Source: Methanolobus vulcani | GTDB taxonomy: Archaea > Halobacteriota > Methanosarcinia > Methanosarcinales > Methanosarcinaceae | DNA: 64,000 nt | NCBI RefSeq assembly: GCF_900100715.1 | Contig: NZ_FNCA01000003.1 | Coordinates: 62,001-126,000 of the forward strand | Reading direction: 5' to 3' | Shown here: positions 1-9,600 of the stretch, piece by piece | Numbering within the stretch: the first letter of the stretch is position 1 | How the letters are laid out: the number at the start of each line of letters is the position of its first letter | The notes under the pieces: generated by a model | What the model was told of the DNA's origin: nothing | The model's database searches: none | Seen by the model: only the letters and a program-made list of their open reading frames with translations | Position numbers and translations under genes: made by a program

Positions 1-216
1 GGGAGTATCCCAAAGTTTAGAAAGGGCTTTTTCTGATGCTATCGCTGTATCCATCCGTGTCTCAATATCATCTAGTGGACGAATTTCAATACGATCTTTT
101 TTGGCTATGACTGCAACTTTATTTCCGACTTCAAAAAGCCCTTTTCGCATGGCAGATGGGATTACAATTTGTCCCTTGCTTGTTATTGTTGCAGTGCGAA
201 TGTCTATTACAGACAT
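1..216 (-). CDS. AbrB/SpoVT-type DNA-binding protein, C-terminus cut by window edge
   Basis: The protein begins MSVIDIRTATITSKGQIVIP and runs off the window after 72 codons. The TSKGQIVIPSAMRK segment is the hallmark of the swapped-hairpin SpoVT/AbrB fold, which binds DNA as a dimer. In archaea this fold is common in antitoxins of VapB type and in small transcription regulators. The start is supported by AGGAGG (complement of 226-231) 9 bases upstream of the ATG at 216. If it is an antitoxin, a toxin gene such as a PIN-domain VapC would be expected just beyond base 1. That part is not visible, so the toxin-antitoxin role is inference. Confidence 0.85.
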   Translation of the reverse strand, partial: MSVIDIRTATITSKGQIVIPSAMRKGLFEVGNKVAVIAKKDRIEIRPLDDIETRMDTAIASEKALSKLWDTP

Positions 217-371
217 GTATATTTTCCTCCTGAAAGTTTTTGTACCACACGTCCTTACATGTAATATCTGTAAGACACGTAAGATATAATTTGTTTTTTT
301 GCTATAAATACTTAAGCACCATAAATCTCATAATAAAGGAAGATTGCACAAAAAAGGAATGATTGGTACCT

Positions 372-390
372 AAGAGGATAGAATCCTCTT
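372..390 (-). terminator. Hairpin downstream of the possible 31-aa gene
   Basis: AAGAGGAT (372-379) and ATCCTCTT (383-390) form a perfect 8-bp stem with a 3-base loop. On the minus strand a run of six T follows about 16 bases later (complement of 350-355). It lies 25 bases past the stop of the small minus-strand frame, where a transcript end would be expected. Confidence 0.4.
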
Positions 391-415
391 TGGTTTGTAT
401 GTTAAGTTCTTTTGC

Positions 416-511
416 TTATTTCTTCTTATGATATCGTGCAATGATACGGCTACCATAATCAGCAATCTGAATAACTTTTAATGCGATTATTAACGCAAAT
501 TCGATATCCAT
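416..511 (-). CDS. Possible 31-aa small protein
   Basis: A 31-codon frame begins MDIEFALIIALKV and ends in a basic RYHKKK tail. It has a hydrophobic, helix-forming first half and a positively charged end, the layout of a tiny membrane-associated peptide. GAGG stands 8 bases before the ATG, and a hairpin with a T run follows the stop. I do not recognise the sequence. The evidence is the ribosome binding site, amphipathic composition and terminator-like hairpin only, so it may be a chance frame. Confidence 0.3.
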   Translation of the reverse strand: MDIEFALIIALKVIQIADYGSRIIARYHKKK

Positions 512-540
512 GGCTATGCCTCATTTTAATATGCTGAGAA

Positions 541-618
541 CTTAAAACAAGTGCGATCATCGCAACCTATATTAATTAATTGTTACAATGGTAACATGTG
601 AAATTGGCTTGTTTTAAG
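541..618. other. Inverted-repeat cluster able to fold as a three-way junction
   Basis: CTTAAAACAAG (541-551) pairs perfectly with CTTGTTTTAAG (608-618). Within this 11-bp outer stem lie two more perfect dyads: TGCGAT-C-ATCGCA (552-564) and TGTTAC-AATG-GTAACA (581-596). A separate CAGGCA/TGCCTG hairpin follows at 631-649. This could be a small RNA, a regulatory region or a decayed mobile element. No family assignment is possible from the sequence alone. Confidence 0.35.
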
Positions 619-1174
619 CTATCTTTACAGCAGGCACTGTGAATGCCTGTAATCCATTGTATGTAGCTTTTACAGAGCTGCATACTTATTATTTTCCTAC
701 TTATTAATCATCTCGCAATTCTATGTTTGTGCCATCCTGTATTTATTTTTGTTGTCACTGTTGATACGAATATCTACCATATTAATATCAACTAAAAGAG
801 ATAAAGTGGTGCAAACATTAATTACTTTTCCTGAATATTGGGTAATAAACCACCCAGTAGAGGAAATAAATAACAAGGGGCACTTATATCTCAACAATTA
901 AAGAAATGTGTGGTCATCTACTTCTAGCAGTTTCTGCCTTGGAAGCTATTCTGTTACATGGAAGCTTCCCGAACCACCCATAAAAGAAAAACTTCCAACA
1001 ACCGCTATTAAATCTCTTTTTTGTTTATATGCAATCTCGGATTTTGTTGAATCGGTAGAAGGTGTGGAAATTAATTTCCTATTATGCTGACTAATAGGAA
1101 GTTCGGATTCTAAAAAACGCTCCAAAAAACAGAAAACAAAGAATGGTTAAAAAAACCACCCTCAAAAATCAATC

Positions 1175-1633
1175 TTAAAATCCAAACAATGACGTTACGT
1201 CCATTACTACACTGGCAACGGTATATTTCACAGTACTTGTAATACCCACAGGTTCCACAACTATCTCACCGTTGTCTTTTGCTGCGATGAACTCTGTCAA
1301 CGGATCAGATGACCTGAGAACTGACCTTACAGTGAATGCATTGGCACCGACAACCATGGTCGCACCAAAATCCTCATCTCCATCTACTTCTTCAAATGTT
1401 GTGATTTTGGCACCCTCTGTAATGGCTTTTATGTAGACCTTATCTCCGTCATCATCGACTATTACAAGTTTAATGGTCTCATCACCCAGAAGAGTTACAA
1501 GATAAGATGGGACAGCAGCCACATTCGCATTATATTCGGCTACATCAGCCTTAAGATCAGTAACGATGTCAGCACTGGCAACCGGCATCATCATTGACAT
1601 CAGCAGCATTAAAATAACTATTATTTTTTTCAT
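1175..1633 (-). CDS. Secreted protein of unknown function
   Basis: The protein has 152 residues. It starts MKKIIVILMLLMSMMMPVASA, a typical Sec signal peptide (Lys-Lys, hydrophobic core, ASA cleavage site near residue 21). The mature part is acidic and mixed alpha/beta, with no cysteine or transmembrane segment, so it should be released or held at the pseudoperiplasmic surface. Similar small exported proteins of unknown role occur in methanogens. No enzymatic motif is seen. It stands alone, with long AT-rich stretches on both sides. Confidence 0.75.
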   Translation of the reverse strand: MKKIIVILMLLMSMMMPVASADIVTDLKADVAEYNANVAAVPSYLVTLLGDETIKLVIVDDDGDKVYIKAITEGAKITTFEEVDGDEDFGATMVVGANAFTVRSVLRSSDPLTEFIAAKDNGEIVVEPVGITSTVKYTVASVVMDVTSLFGF

Positions 1634-1888
1634 CCGCTTACTCCATTCCTATTTATTGTTTACAACACATACCTGAAAACTTCATATCAGGAAATATGCA
1701 AATTCTATATTTATTATTTATACACACATACGTAATAAATCTAGCCATACTTTTTTACAGTATAATTAAAAATAAGTCAACTGTTATAAACAAAAATAGA
1801 CAAATTGAACACTTCATTATTCTATAAAACAGAAACAACATCCTGTGAAAAATAGTTATCAGAGACTATGACAATTAGGAAGGAATGT

Positions 1889-3070
1889 TCAGCTAAACCA
1901 TCCTTTGGTTCTCAGGCATATCCTCACAAGCATCAGCATAACAGGAACTTCGATAAGAACACTTACAACAGTTGCCAGCGCTGTACCGGAAGACAGACCA
2001 AAAAGAATGGTTGCTGTTGCAATAGCTACCTCAAAGTGGTTTGATGCACCAATCATTGCCGAGGGAGCAGCATCCTCATAACTAAGTTTAAGCAGCTTCG
2101 CAAGAACATATCCAAGTGTAAAGATGAACACTGTCTGGATGAAAAGTGGTATGGCTATCCACAGTATTGTTAGCGGCTGTGCCAGAATAGTCTCACCCTT
2201 GAAACTAAAAAGCAATATCAGTGTTATAAGAAGGGCTGTTATTGTTATCGGTGTCAGCAAATGGACAAAACTTGTATTGAACCATTCCTCGCCTTTTGTC
2301 CTGATTATCATTTTTCTGGAAATATAACCTGCTGCAAGCGGAAGTGCAACATATATTCCTATGGACAATGCCAGCGCTTGCCATGGAACAGGAAGTTTTC
2401 CAACTCCAAGCAGGAAACCTCCAAGAGGACCATAGAGGAAAAGCATTGTCAGGGAGTTTATCGCAACCATAACAAGTGTGTGACAGTCATTTCCGCGTGC
2501 CAGATATCCCCATACAAGCACCATTGCAGTACACGGAGCGATTCCCAGAAGGATGCATCCTGCAAGGTAACTTCTCCACAACGGAACCTCAAGCATTTTC
2601 ACACCTTCGTGGAGTACGACAGTACCTACACCATAACTTGCACCAACAGGCAGGTCAAGTCCGAACGGCATCTTTACGAGGTCAGTTGCTTCAGGACCTA
2701 TGAAACCGAGGAACAGTGTTCCAAGGAAGAAGAGAGAGATAGCATACATTGTGAATGGTTTTATAGCCCAGTTAATGAACAGAGTAAGACCGACAGGTTT
2801 CAGATTCTGGCTGGCCTTGACAACTTCCCCGAAATCGATCTTCACCATAATAGGATACATCATAAAGAACAGGCAAATAGCAATCGGAATTGAAACAACC
2901 GGTGCTCCCTCTACATAAATTGAAAGACTGTCAAGATACAGAGCAACTTCGGGTGCTAATTTTCCAAGAAATATCCCGGCAATTATACAGAGAATTACCC
3001 ATAAAGGAAGATATTTTTCAAAGAAAGCCAGCCCTTGAGGTTGTTTAGTTATACATGCTTTTGTAGCCAC
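1889..3070 (-). CDS. acr3: Arsenite efflux permease, Acr3 family
   Basis: This 393-aa polytopic membrane protein is an Acr3-type arsenite carrier (BART superfamily, unrelated to ArsB), expected to expel As(III) from the cytoplasm. It shows about ten hydrophobic segments, the family cysteine in GIAPCTAMV (about residue 178) and the conserved [13 protein letters not shown] segment (about residue 345) with its glutamate. Translation starts at GTG (3070) behind GGGGTAATATTTC. The two arsenate reductase genes lie immediately upstream on the same strand (87-base gap), so arsenate reduced by them would be exported here. It is slightly longer than usual because of an insertion around residues 112-135. 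Confidence 0.93.
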   Translation of the reverse strand: MATKACITKQPQGLAFFEKYLPLWVILCIIAGIFLGKLAPEVALYLDSLSIYVEGAPVVSIPIAICLFFMMYPIMVKIDFGEVVKASQNLKPVGLTLFINWAIKPFTMYAISLFFLGTLFLGFIGPEATDLVKMPFGLDLPVGASYGVGTVVLHEGVKMLEVPLWRSYLAGCILLGIAPCTAMVLVWGYLARGNDCHTLVMVAINSLTMLFLYGPLGGFLLGVGKLPVPWQALALSIGIYVALPLAAGYISRKMIIRTKGEEWFNTSFVHLLTPITITALLITLILLFSFKGETILAQPLTILWIAIPLFIQTVFIFTLGYVLAKLLKLSYEDAAPSAMIGASNHFEVAIATATILFGLSSGTALATVVSVLIEVPVMLMLVRICLRTKGWFS

Positions 3071-3156
3071 GAAATATTACCCCAATATTCCCAATAACAT
3101 ATCTCTTTACAAGCATATATAAATGGTACCACGTCGGTGCCAGAAAATATACAAAG

Positions 3157-3603
3157 CTATTTACCAAAAACCATAACAATCCAGTCCTTAATCTCATCCC
3201 GTATCTGCCTGAAAAATTCAAGTTGCTCGGCATCTGAACCTGTAGCTCCTGCAGGGTCCTTAAAAGTCCTGTGCATCAACTTTTTCGCCTGTGGCTGATC
3301 ATTTCTGACATTTACACCTACAAGTTCCGGTGTGTTGCAAACAGGACATGCCTGTTTAGCTTTATCACAAACGGTTACAAGGACATCAAATACAACATCC
3401 TTATATTCACTCATTGTTTTTGAACGCTGACCTGAAATATCAATATCAATCTCCCGCATTACCTGAATAGCACGAGGGTCAACAGCAGTTGTTTCCACAC
3501 CTGCGCTGTATACCTCATAACTATCACCATAGATAGACTTCATTAACCCTTCAGCCATCTGTGATCTTGCAGAATTGTGGTAGCACACAAAAAGGATCTT
3601 CAT
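3157..3603 (-). CDS. arsC: Arsenate reductase, LMW-PTPase (ArsC) type, copy 1
   Basis: The 148-aa protein opens MKILFVCYHNSARSQMAEG, holding the P-loop C-x5-R (CYHNSAR) of low-molecular-weight tyrosine phosphatases and thioredoxin-coupled arsenate reductases. Further cysteines in TVCDKAKQACPVC match the redox relay of ArsC enzymes, which reduce As(V) to As(III). The ATG at 3603 gives the family's usual N-terminus. An in-frame GTG nine codons upstream (3630) is possible, but it has its GGAGG directly against the codon. It is the middle gene of a same-strand set with acr3 and a second arsC, and about one-quarter identical to that second copy by eye. Confidence 0.88.
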   Translation of the reverse strand: MKILFVCYHNSARSQMAEGLMKSIYGDSYEVYSAGVETTAVDPRAIQVMREIDIDISGQRSKTMSEYKDVVFDVLVTVCDKAKQACPVCNTPELVGVNVRNDQPQAKKLMHRTFKDPAGATGSDAEQLEFFRQIRDEIKDWIVMVFGK

Positions 3604-3688
3604 TTTATTCTGCTTTTCTATAATTTCCACCTCCGGAATCCTTCAAATCCAGGCTCATAAAACTCATTGATATGAAAATAAACTGGAT

Positions 3689-4135
3689 TTATGAATTGTT
3701 AATGTCTTCCACAAATTGTTCAATTCTTTTCTTTATTGAATCCCTGAGCTTACGTGCCTGTTCCTGTTTTTCTTCTTCAGAACCAGTAAAGGTTTCAGGA
3801 TCCGGATAAGGCCAGTGAAGTTGAAGAAATGGTTTTGGGAAAAGCGGGCATTCTTCTTCATGTGCCCTGTCACATACCGTGATTATATACTGGTACAATT
3901 TTCCCTCTTTGAAAAGGTTCCATGCTGACTGAGGTTTGCTCCCACTCAGGTCAAAGCCATCCTCTTCCATAACTTTCAGCACCAGAGAATTTATTGGTTC
4001 TGGTTTGTAGCCTGCACTTTCAACCTCAAACCTTTCACCGCCAATTTTTTTCAGATAAGCTTCGGCAATCTGGCTTCTGCCACTGTTACGAATACAAATA
4101 AAAAGAACATTGATTTTATTTTTGTCAGACACCAT
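3689..4135 (-). CDS. arsC: Arsenate reductase, LMW-PTPase (ArsC) type, copy 2
   Basis: This 148-aa relative of the downstream gene has the catalytic loop CIRNSGR (residues 14-20) in VLFICIRNSGRSQIAEA. A distal CDRAHEEECPLFP segment carries the partner cysteines expected for thioredoxin-linked arsenate reduction. The two copies differ through most of their length, so this is an old paralogy rather than a recent duplication. It is the first gene of the ars set. The 177 bases upstream hold a dyad (4172-4190) that could be an operator. No ArsR-like gene is adjacent. Confidence 0.87.
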   Translation of the reverse strand: MVSDKNKINVLFICIRNSGRSQIAEAYLKKIGGERFEVESAGYKPEPINSLVLKVMEEDGFDLSGSKPQSAWNLFKEGKLYQYIITVCDRAHEEECPLFPKPFLQLHWPYPDPETFTGSEEEKQEQARKLRDSIKKRIEQFVEDINNS

Positions 4136-4171
4136 GTAGTAGAGTTGTCAACAGTCCATGATATAAAGTTA

Positions 4172-4190
4172 CTCTATATAGATTATAGAG
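4172..4190. promoter_or_regulatory. Dyad upstream of the arsenic genes
   Basis: CTCTATA (4172-4178) and TATAGAG (4184-4190) form a perfect 7-bp dyad with a 5-base spacer, 37 bases upstream of the first arsC start. The position suits an operator overlapping the core promoter. The regulator is unknown. Confidence 0.4.
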
Positions 4191-4312
4191 GGTATAGTTA
4201 GAAGCACATATCAACTTTCTATGATACATAATATATGAAATAAAAGAAAAAGAAAAAAATAGTAAGATAGAAGAAACTGCTTCGACTATCTAGTAGATTG
4301 CCAACCGGCCAT

Positions 4313-4894
4313 TCACCGTGTGGATGGCCTGTCAAAGAAGATGTTCTTACCCTTAACACTCAGCGGCATTGCCATTGCAACATCTGCATCGATCATTCCT
4401 GAATAACATGCAGCTGCTCCCGCAGAATAGAGAATCCTGTTATCTATGCACAGGTCCTTTGCCCTGGCAGCAGCGCAGCCTACTGCAATTCCCAGATCCA
4501 TATACTTGATCATACAGTGAGGACCTGTGAATTCAACCTTTACTTTTTTGTGCATAACCATATCAGCACAGGTCTCAAATCCACATGCCCCGCAATTAAG
4601 TGAACTTACACCTGAAGGTTTCAGACCAATTATCAACAAACAATCAGCATCCCTGACATTCTGAGCATCGCGTATCAGGAATTTCAGACCTTTGATCTTA
4701 CTGAGTTCCACCATCTTATCAGCAAGCTCCATTTTCTCGTCATCATCGAAAATATAGGTCACTATATCATCGATACCTTTACCTTTCGGTGCAGTCCTCG
4801 CAGCCACAAGAATAGTATTTCCAAGCGATTCAACCACTTCAAGTTCAGGATTCTGTTTCATAAAAGAAGAAATGTTTTGATTGTATATATTCAT
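4313..4894 (-). CDS. DUF2148 ferredoxin-domain protein
   Basis: The protein has 193 residues. Its central LNCGACGFETCADM motif (about residues 99-112) with a following GPHC cysteine matches DUF2148 proteins, which are predicted to bind a 4Fe-4S cluster. The C-terminal half is alanine- and glycine-rich with more cysteines (VGCAAARAKDLC). The function is unknown; Fe-S binding is inferred from cysteine spacing. It follows the cupin gene by 29 bases and is probably co-transcribed with it. No good ribosome binding site precedes the ATG at 4894, and an internal Met at residue 12 is an alternative start. Confidence 0.8.
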   Translation of the reverse strand: MNIYNQNISSFMKQNPELEVVESLGNTILVAARTAPKGKGIDDIVTYIFDDDEKMELADKMVELSKIKGLKFLIRDAQNVRDADCLLIIGLKPSGVSSLNCGACGFETCADMVMHKKVKVEFTGPHCMIKYMDLGIAVGCAAARAKDLCIDNRILYSAGAAACYSGMIDADVAMAMPLSVKGKNIFFDRPSTR

Positions 4895-4923
4895 TGAGGA
4901 TTCTGATTCGACCTTTTCAGAAC

Positions 4924-5322
4924 CTACTCTGTTGTCTTTCCATCAAATTCCGCTTCATTTGCCTCGGCTTCTTCCTTCGTGGAACGTACGATTCCATCCT
5001 TGTGGTGTGCCGGGGAATAGATGGTATACAATTTAAGTTCCTCTGTTTTTGAGGTGTTGACAACGTTGTGCTGTGCACCTGCCGGTACTACTACTGCAAC
5101 ACCGTCACCAAGTTCATACTCATTACCATCAATTATGCATTTGCCCTGTCCGCTTTCAAAACGGAAGAACTGGTCGTTTTCCTCATGAACTTCCATTCCT
5201 ATTTCTTCCATGGGCTTAAGACTCATAAGTACAAGCTGGCTGTGCTTTGATGTGTAGAGAACCTTGCGGAAATTGGTATTTTCCAGAGTAGCCTCTTCGA
5301 TATTGATAGAAAATCCTTTCAT
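4924..5322 (-). CDS. Small single-domain cupin protein
   Basis: The 132-aa protein is a beta-barrel cupin. Motif 1 is recognisable in GMEVHEENDQFFRFESGQG (about residues 42-60) and motif 2 in PAGAQHNVVN (about 80-89), with His and Glu placed to bind a divalent metal. Family members range from sugar isomerases to sensors, so no substrate is proposed. It is the leading gene of a pair with the DUF2148 protein. No ribosome binding site is seen before ATG 5322, and an AT-rich element resembling a TATA box lies about 50 bases upstream. Confidence 0.82.
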   Translation of the reverse strand: MKGFSINIEEATLENTNFRKVLYTSKHSQLVLMSLKPMEEIGMEVHEENDQFFRFESGQGKCIIDGNEYELGDGVAVVVPAGAQHNVVNTSKTEELKLYTIYSPAHHKDGIVRSTKEEAEANEAEFDGKTTE

Positions 5323-5460
5323 GCTAAATAATAGGAGTTAATTGGATATAAACTCACATGTACCAATATTTAAATAAGAATATATTAATGAATGTGAGAA
5401 CGAAAGGTTGTAGAAAAAATCTATCAAACCGATTATCGTTCACACTAAAAAAACGAAAGA

Positions 5461-6513
5461 TCAAAGATTAAGACTCAGGAAATTAGGTTCATCATGAACA
5501 TGAGAATGGGTCTTTTCAAACTCCACAGCTTCCTTTTTGAGATTAGCCTGGATGCAACTGTCCACAATCTTCACAAGTTTTTCTTTCTCAACCTTGGTAA
5601 CAGCACTAAGGAACTTGATATGTTCATCCCCATTTCCTTTCTCATCAAGGATCTCAACCACGGGTTCACCATCTGAAGATGTCAGGCTGCCCTTGACAAG
5701 ACCAGAGGATGATTTGAAACTTATCTTTACATGACCCACAAAATCAGGATTCTGTTCCTTTACCTTCTCCTTAATATCCACAAGCATATGAACAAGCATA
5801 GATGTAATCCTGTCAACATCTTTGCCATTGGAAGTAATGGAATACTCACCTGCATAGCTTCCAACACCTGAAACTTCCATGGAGTTCATGTCCTCACGTT
5901 CCTGATGAAGATCACTTTCACCGGTAAGCAGGTCCATGAACCTCTCAAACTTATCATCGGCATTCTTTGCAGAGAACTCAACAACAATAGCATCAGGATT
6001 TATTTCCAGTGCCTTCTGAGTTGAGGAAGCTATTGTTTCCCTGTCAACAAGATCGATCTTATTGATACAAACTATCTCAGACTCTTTTATCTGGTTCTCG
6101 ATGAACTTTGGGATCTGCTTCCATTCAGCACCAAACCTGCTGGCATCAATAATTGTAACAACCGGAGCAAAGGAAAGTTCGCCAAGATCCATAAGTTCAA
6201 TGTGCTCCTTTATCTGAAGCGGGAATGCAATTCCGGTAGGTTCGATGATAACAACATCAGGATTATAATCCTCGATAAGAGTATCCAGAGTAAACTCCAT
6301 ACTTACCTTGAGTGAACAACATATGCAACCACTTGTGAGTTCCTTTGTCACAAGACCGCTGCTTGAAATGGTCTCACCGTCCACTCCAACCTCACCAACT
6401 TCATTGACAATTATGGCTATCTTGTGACCTTTATCAATTAGATGTTTTCCAAGATTCCTTAACGTAGTTGTTTTGCCACTGCCAAGAAAACCGCCTATGA
6501 TTATGACTTTCAT
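5461..6513 (-). CDS. CobW/P47K-type G3E GTPase, putative metallochaperone
   Basis: The protein has 350 residues from ATG 6513, chosen because GGTGA lies 6 bases upstream and MKVIIIGGFLGSGKTTTL gives the family N-terminus. An upstream in-frame extension to 6639 has no such site. Walker A is GGFLGSGKTT, the metal-site CxCC is GCICCSLK, and NKID binds guanine. The C-terminal region ends with a His-bearing stretch (HSHVHDEPN), typical of metal-inserting GTPases that deliver Zn, Co or Ni. The neighbouring Fe-S and cupin genes are also metal-related. The client metal is not determinable from sequence. Confidence 0.88.
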   Translation of the reverse strand: MKVIIIGGFLGSGKTTTLRNLGKHLIDKGHKIAIIVNEVGEVGVDGETISSSGLVTKELTSGCICCSLKVSMEFTLDTLIEDYNPDVVIIEPTGIAFPLQIKEHIELMDLGELSFAPVVTIIDASRFGAEWKQIPKFIENQIKESEIVCINKIDLVDRETIASSTQKALEINPDAIVVEFSAKNADDKFERFMDLLTGESDLHQEREDMNSMEVSGVGSYAGEYSITSNGKDVDRITSMLVHMLVDIKEKVKEQNPDFVGHVKISFKSSSGLVKGSLTSSDGEPVVEILDEKGNGDEHIKFLSAVTKVEKEKLVKIVDSCIQANLKKEAVEFEKTHSHVHDEPNFLSLNL

Positions 6514-6645
6514 TTTTTCACCATAACATAATATCTTAATATTGCCTGTAATTAGTGTGGGTCCAAAAGCAAATATACCCATAAATCCGACTACTAAACT
6601 AAAAGCTTTTTGAAAATAGTCCGTGATGCAGGATTTCAAAGAGAT

Positions 6646-9600
6646 TCATTGTTCAAGAGGAAGACGAACATGAACTGTTGTTCCTTTACCCTCTTCACTG
6701 CTGACGTAAATGTCACCTTTATGGTCTTCAACTATCTTCTTACAGATATAAAGACCAAGTCCGGTACCGCCGTATCTTCTCTTCACAGAAGAATCAACCT
6801 GATAGAAACGCTGGAAAAGCATTGGAATCTTATCTTCAGGAATTCCGATACCTGTATCCTCTACATCCATATACATCGAACCTTCGGAAACATGTGCTGA
6901 AACTGTAACTTTTCCACCATCATGAGTAAACTTAACAGCATTGTCGATCAGGTTCACAAATACATCCATCATTTTATCGCGATCAAGAACAAGTTGTGGC
7001 AGGTCGGACGGAATATCAGTTACAAGTTCTATATTCTTACTTGCAGCCTGAAGTGCAAGATCCTGAACCGAATGTTCAAGTATGTCCTTGATAGAAAACT
7101 TTTCAAAAGAATAATTCAGCTTGCCGGACTGAGCACGGCTTAGATACAATAAAGAGTCTACAAGTCTGCGAAGACGTTCCGAGTTCCTGAGAACAGTTTC
7201 AACAGCTTTTTGCTGCTGCTCGTTAACCTCACCCAGTGTTCCGTCCGAAATGAGCTGACTATATCCCTGAATAGATGTCAGCGGAGTCTTGAACTCATGG
7301 CTGACATTTGAGAGGAAATCATCCTTCATCCTGTCAAGGGACTTCAATTCCTCGTTTGCCTGTGAAAGTTCTTCGTTTGTCTTTGAAAGTTCCTCATTGA
7401 CTTTGGAGAGTTCATTGGCATACTCACGTAAAGTATCTTCTGATTTCTGGCGCTGGATAAGTTTCCACATGCCTTCCATGAACAGTGTTAGTTGCCTTAC
7501 ATCAGTCTTATCGTAGTCATCATCCTTGTTTCCAACACCAGCAACACCTACTATTTTCTTTCCATCAAATATTGGAATACTCATGTAACGTCTGAGCCTT
7601 ATATGACCTTTAGGGTAACCATGTTTTAACGGATTGGGAGCAGCGAAATCATTTACAATTACAGCTTTTTTCTGCCTGATTGGTTCTCCCCAGAGACCTG
7701 TTTCTTCAATAGTGTACTCCAGCTTCTTTCCCTTCACCTTACATTTGTCCATGATGCTTTGTGACCATGAATAAATTATGAGCTTTGTAGCTGTTTCATT
7801 GAGGAAAGCAAGATAACCGATCTTACTCTGGGTCAACCTTACAGCCTCTTCCTGTACAAAGTCTGCAACACCACTGAGAGAGAGATCTGTGACATGACTT
7901 ATCTTCAGTAATGCTTCAAGACGTGATTCATCAAGACGTAAAGCCTCCTCTGCTCTTTTACGAATAGAAACATCGCCATAGATACCAATGCCTCCAAGCA
8001 GAGTTCCATCGTCTGCAAGGTTAGGACTAAAATCAGCTTTGAGATAAAGGTCTTTGCCACTGATGACAGTATGATATTTGCCTTCAAAATGACCGCTTTT
8101 TCTTGACAGGACATCCGAAATTGCCTTTTTCATATCCTCATCGTGTATCTGGGTCACCATGTTAAAACCAATTACCTTATCCTTGTTTTCGACTCCTATT
8201 ATCTGAAGGAACTTTTCATTACAGTGAGATACAATGCCCTCTTCATTGAAATGAAAGATCCCGACCGGAGAGTTCTCAAATATAAGGCGGTATTTCTTCT
8301 CCGCTTCAAGAACAGCATCTTCTGCTTTTTTTTTCTCAGAGATATCCTCAAAAACACCTATGCCACCGAGGAAACTGCCATCTTCTGCAATATTTGGACT
8401 GTAATATGCTTTTATATAGATTGTAATATCTGTGGAAACTGTATGATATTCTCCTTCAAAGAAACCCTGCTTTCTTGAAAGAGCGTCATCAACTGCTTTT
8501 TTCATATCTTTATCTATAATTGAGGCTCCAAGATCGAATCCAATGATATCTTCCTTGCTTTTCAGCGCCATTATTTCCAGGAACTTTTCGTTGCAGTGAG
8601 TAATGATTCCTTTTTCATTGAAATGAAAAATTCCAAGAGGGGAATTCTCAAAAATAAGACGATATTTCTTCTCAGAAGCAAGAGCGGTTTCTTCTGCTTT
8701 TTTCCTTTCCGTAACATCTATGATTATTCCCTGATAGTAAGCAGGATCACCTTTTTCATCCCTGATAAGGTGTGACCTTTCCGTAACCCAGCGAACCTTG
8801 CCGGATTTTGTCATTAGGCGGTATTCCTTTGAGAAGAACATCTTGCCCTGAACTTCAAGCTCCGATACATCGGTGCGTACATGATCCAGGTCACCAGGAT
8901 GGATGATGTCTCCGTAATTCATTTTACCGGAGATCAGGTCCTCTGGAGTATAGCCAAACTGGGAAATATTCTCTGAAACAAAAGCAACAGGCCAGTCATC
9001 CTCTGCACTCCACAGGAATGCAACAACAGGACTTTTTCTGTATATATCTTCCAGTTTTTCTATGGATTTGAACTTATCACGCAGTGTTTCATGATCGATG
9101 GTCTGCTCCACAAGCTTACCTATAGTACCTATCATACCGCTGTAATTTCCCTTGTCATCTGTGAGAGGAAGCAGGAAACCACTATGATAAATGAACTGAC
9201 CGTCCGGTTTTACAAATGGAAAAACGTCATAACTTCTTGATTGCAGATCTTCTTTCACAGCCTGAAAAACATCTGCAAATCCGGGGTCATCGCCCCCAAT
9301 GCTTTGTGGTATGAAATTAGTTAGTCTCTTCCCGCATACATCACTTTTTGATAAGCCGGATATAGACTCCATACCCTTGTTGAAAAAGACGATCTTGTCA
9401 TTCTCATCAACAGCCCAGAAACCTGTCCAGACATTTTCAAGGATCTCATCTCTGAAATACTGACTCCTACTAACAGTCTTGCAGGACGATGAACTCTGAA
9501 GCAGGGTCCACTTGCCATTCTTCTCAATAATTGTCCCGTCATGCATACTGATAAGTTCGATCATTTCCATTCTTGAACGTGCCTCAAGGAGAAATGCAAA

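Larger units (their letters stand above)
217..1174. other. Long AT-rich intergenic region with several stem-loops
   Basis: About 960 bases lie between the AbrB-type gene and the next well-supported gene. They contain a possible 31-codon gene (416-511), its downstream hairpin (372-390), a three-way-junction-like fold (541-618) and a further hairpin (631-649). From 650 to 1174 I see nothing with convincing coding character: open frames lack ribosome binding sites and resemble no family I know. The minus-strand frame ending near 918 is open for about 70 codons without a start, so it could be a decayed gene end. Confidence 0.5.

Noticed and set aside
908-1090. 60-codon open frame on the plus strand in intergenic DNA, and an open minus-strand frame over the same bases
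   Set aside because: Neither has a ribosome binding site, and the minus frame has no start codon. Composition is unremarkable and no family is recognised.
2261-2893. Long open frame of 210 codons on the plus strand
   Set aside because: It lies wholly antisense to the acr3 gene, lacks a ribosome binding site and resembles no family. The minus-strand protein is a clear Acr3.
6514-6639. N-terminal extension of the CobW-type GTPase
   Set aside because: The added 42 residues precede the P-loop start found in the whole family. GGTGA directly upstream of ATG 6513 fixes the shorter form.
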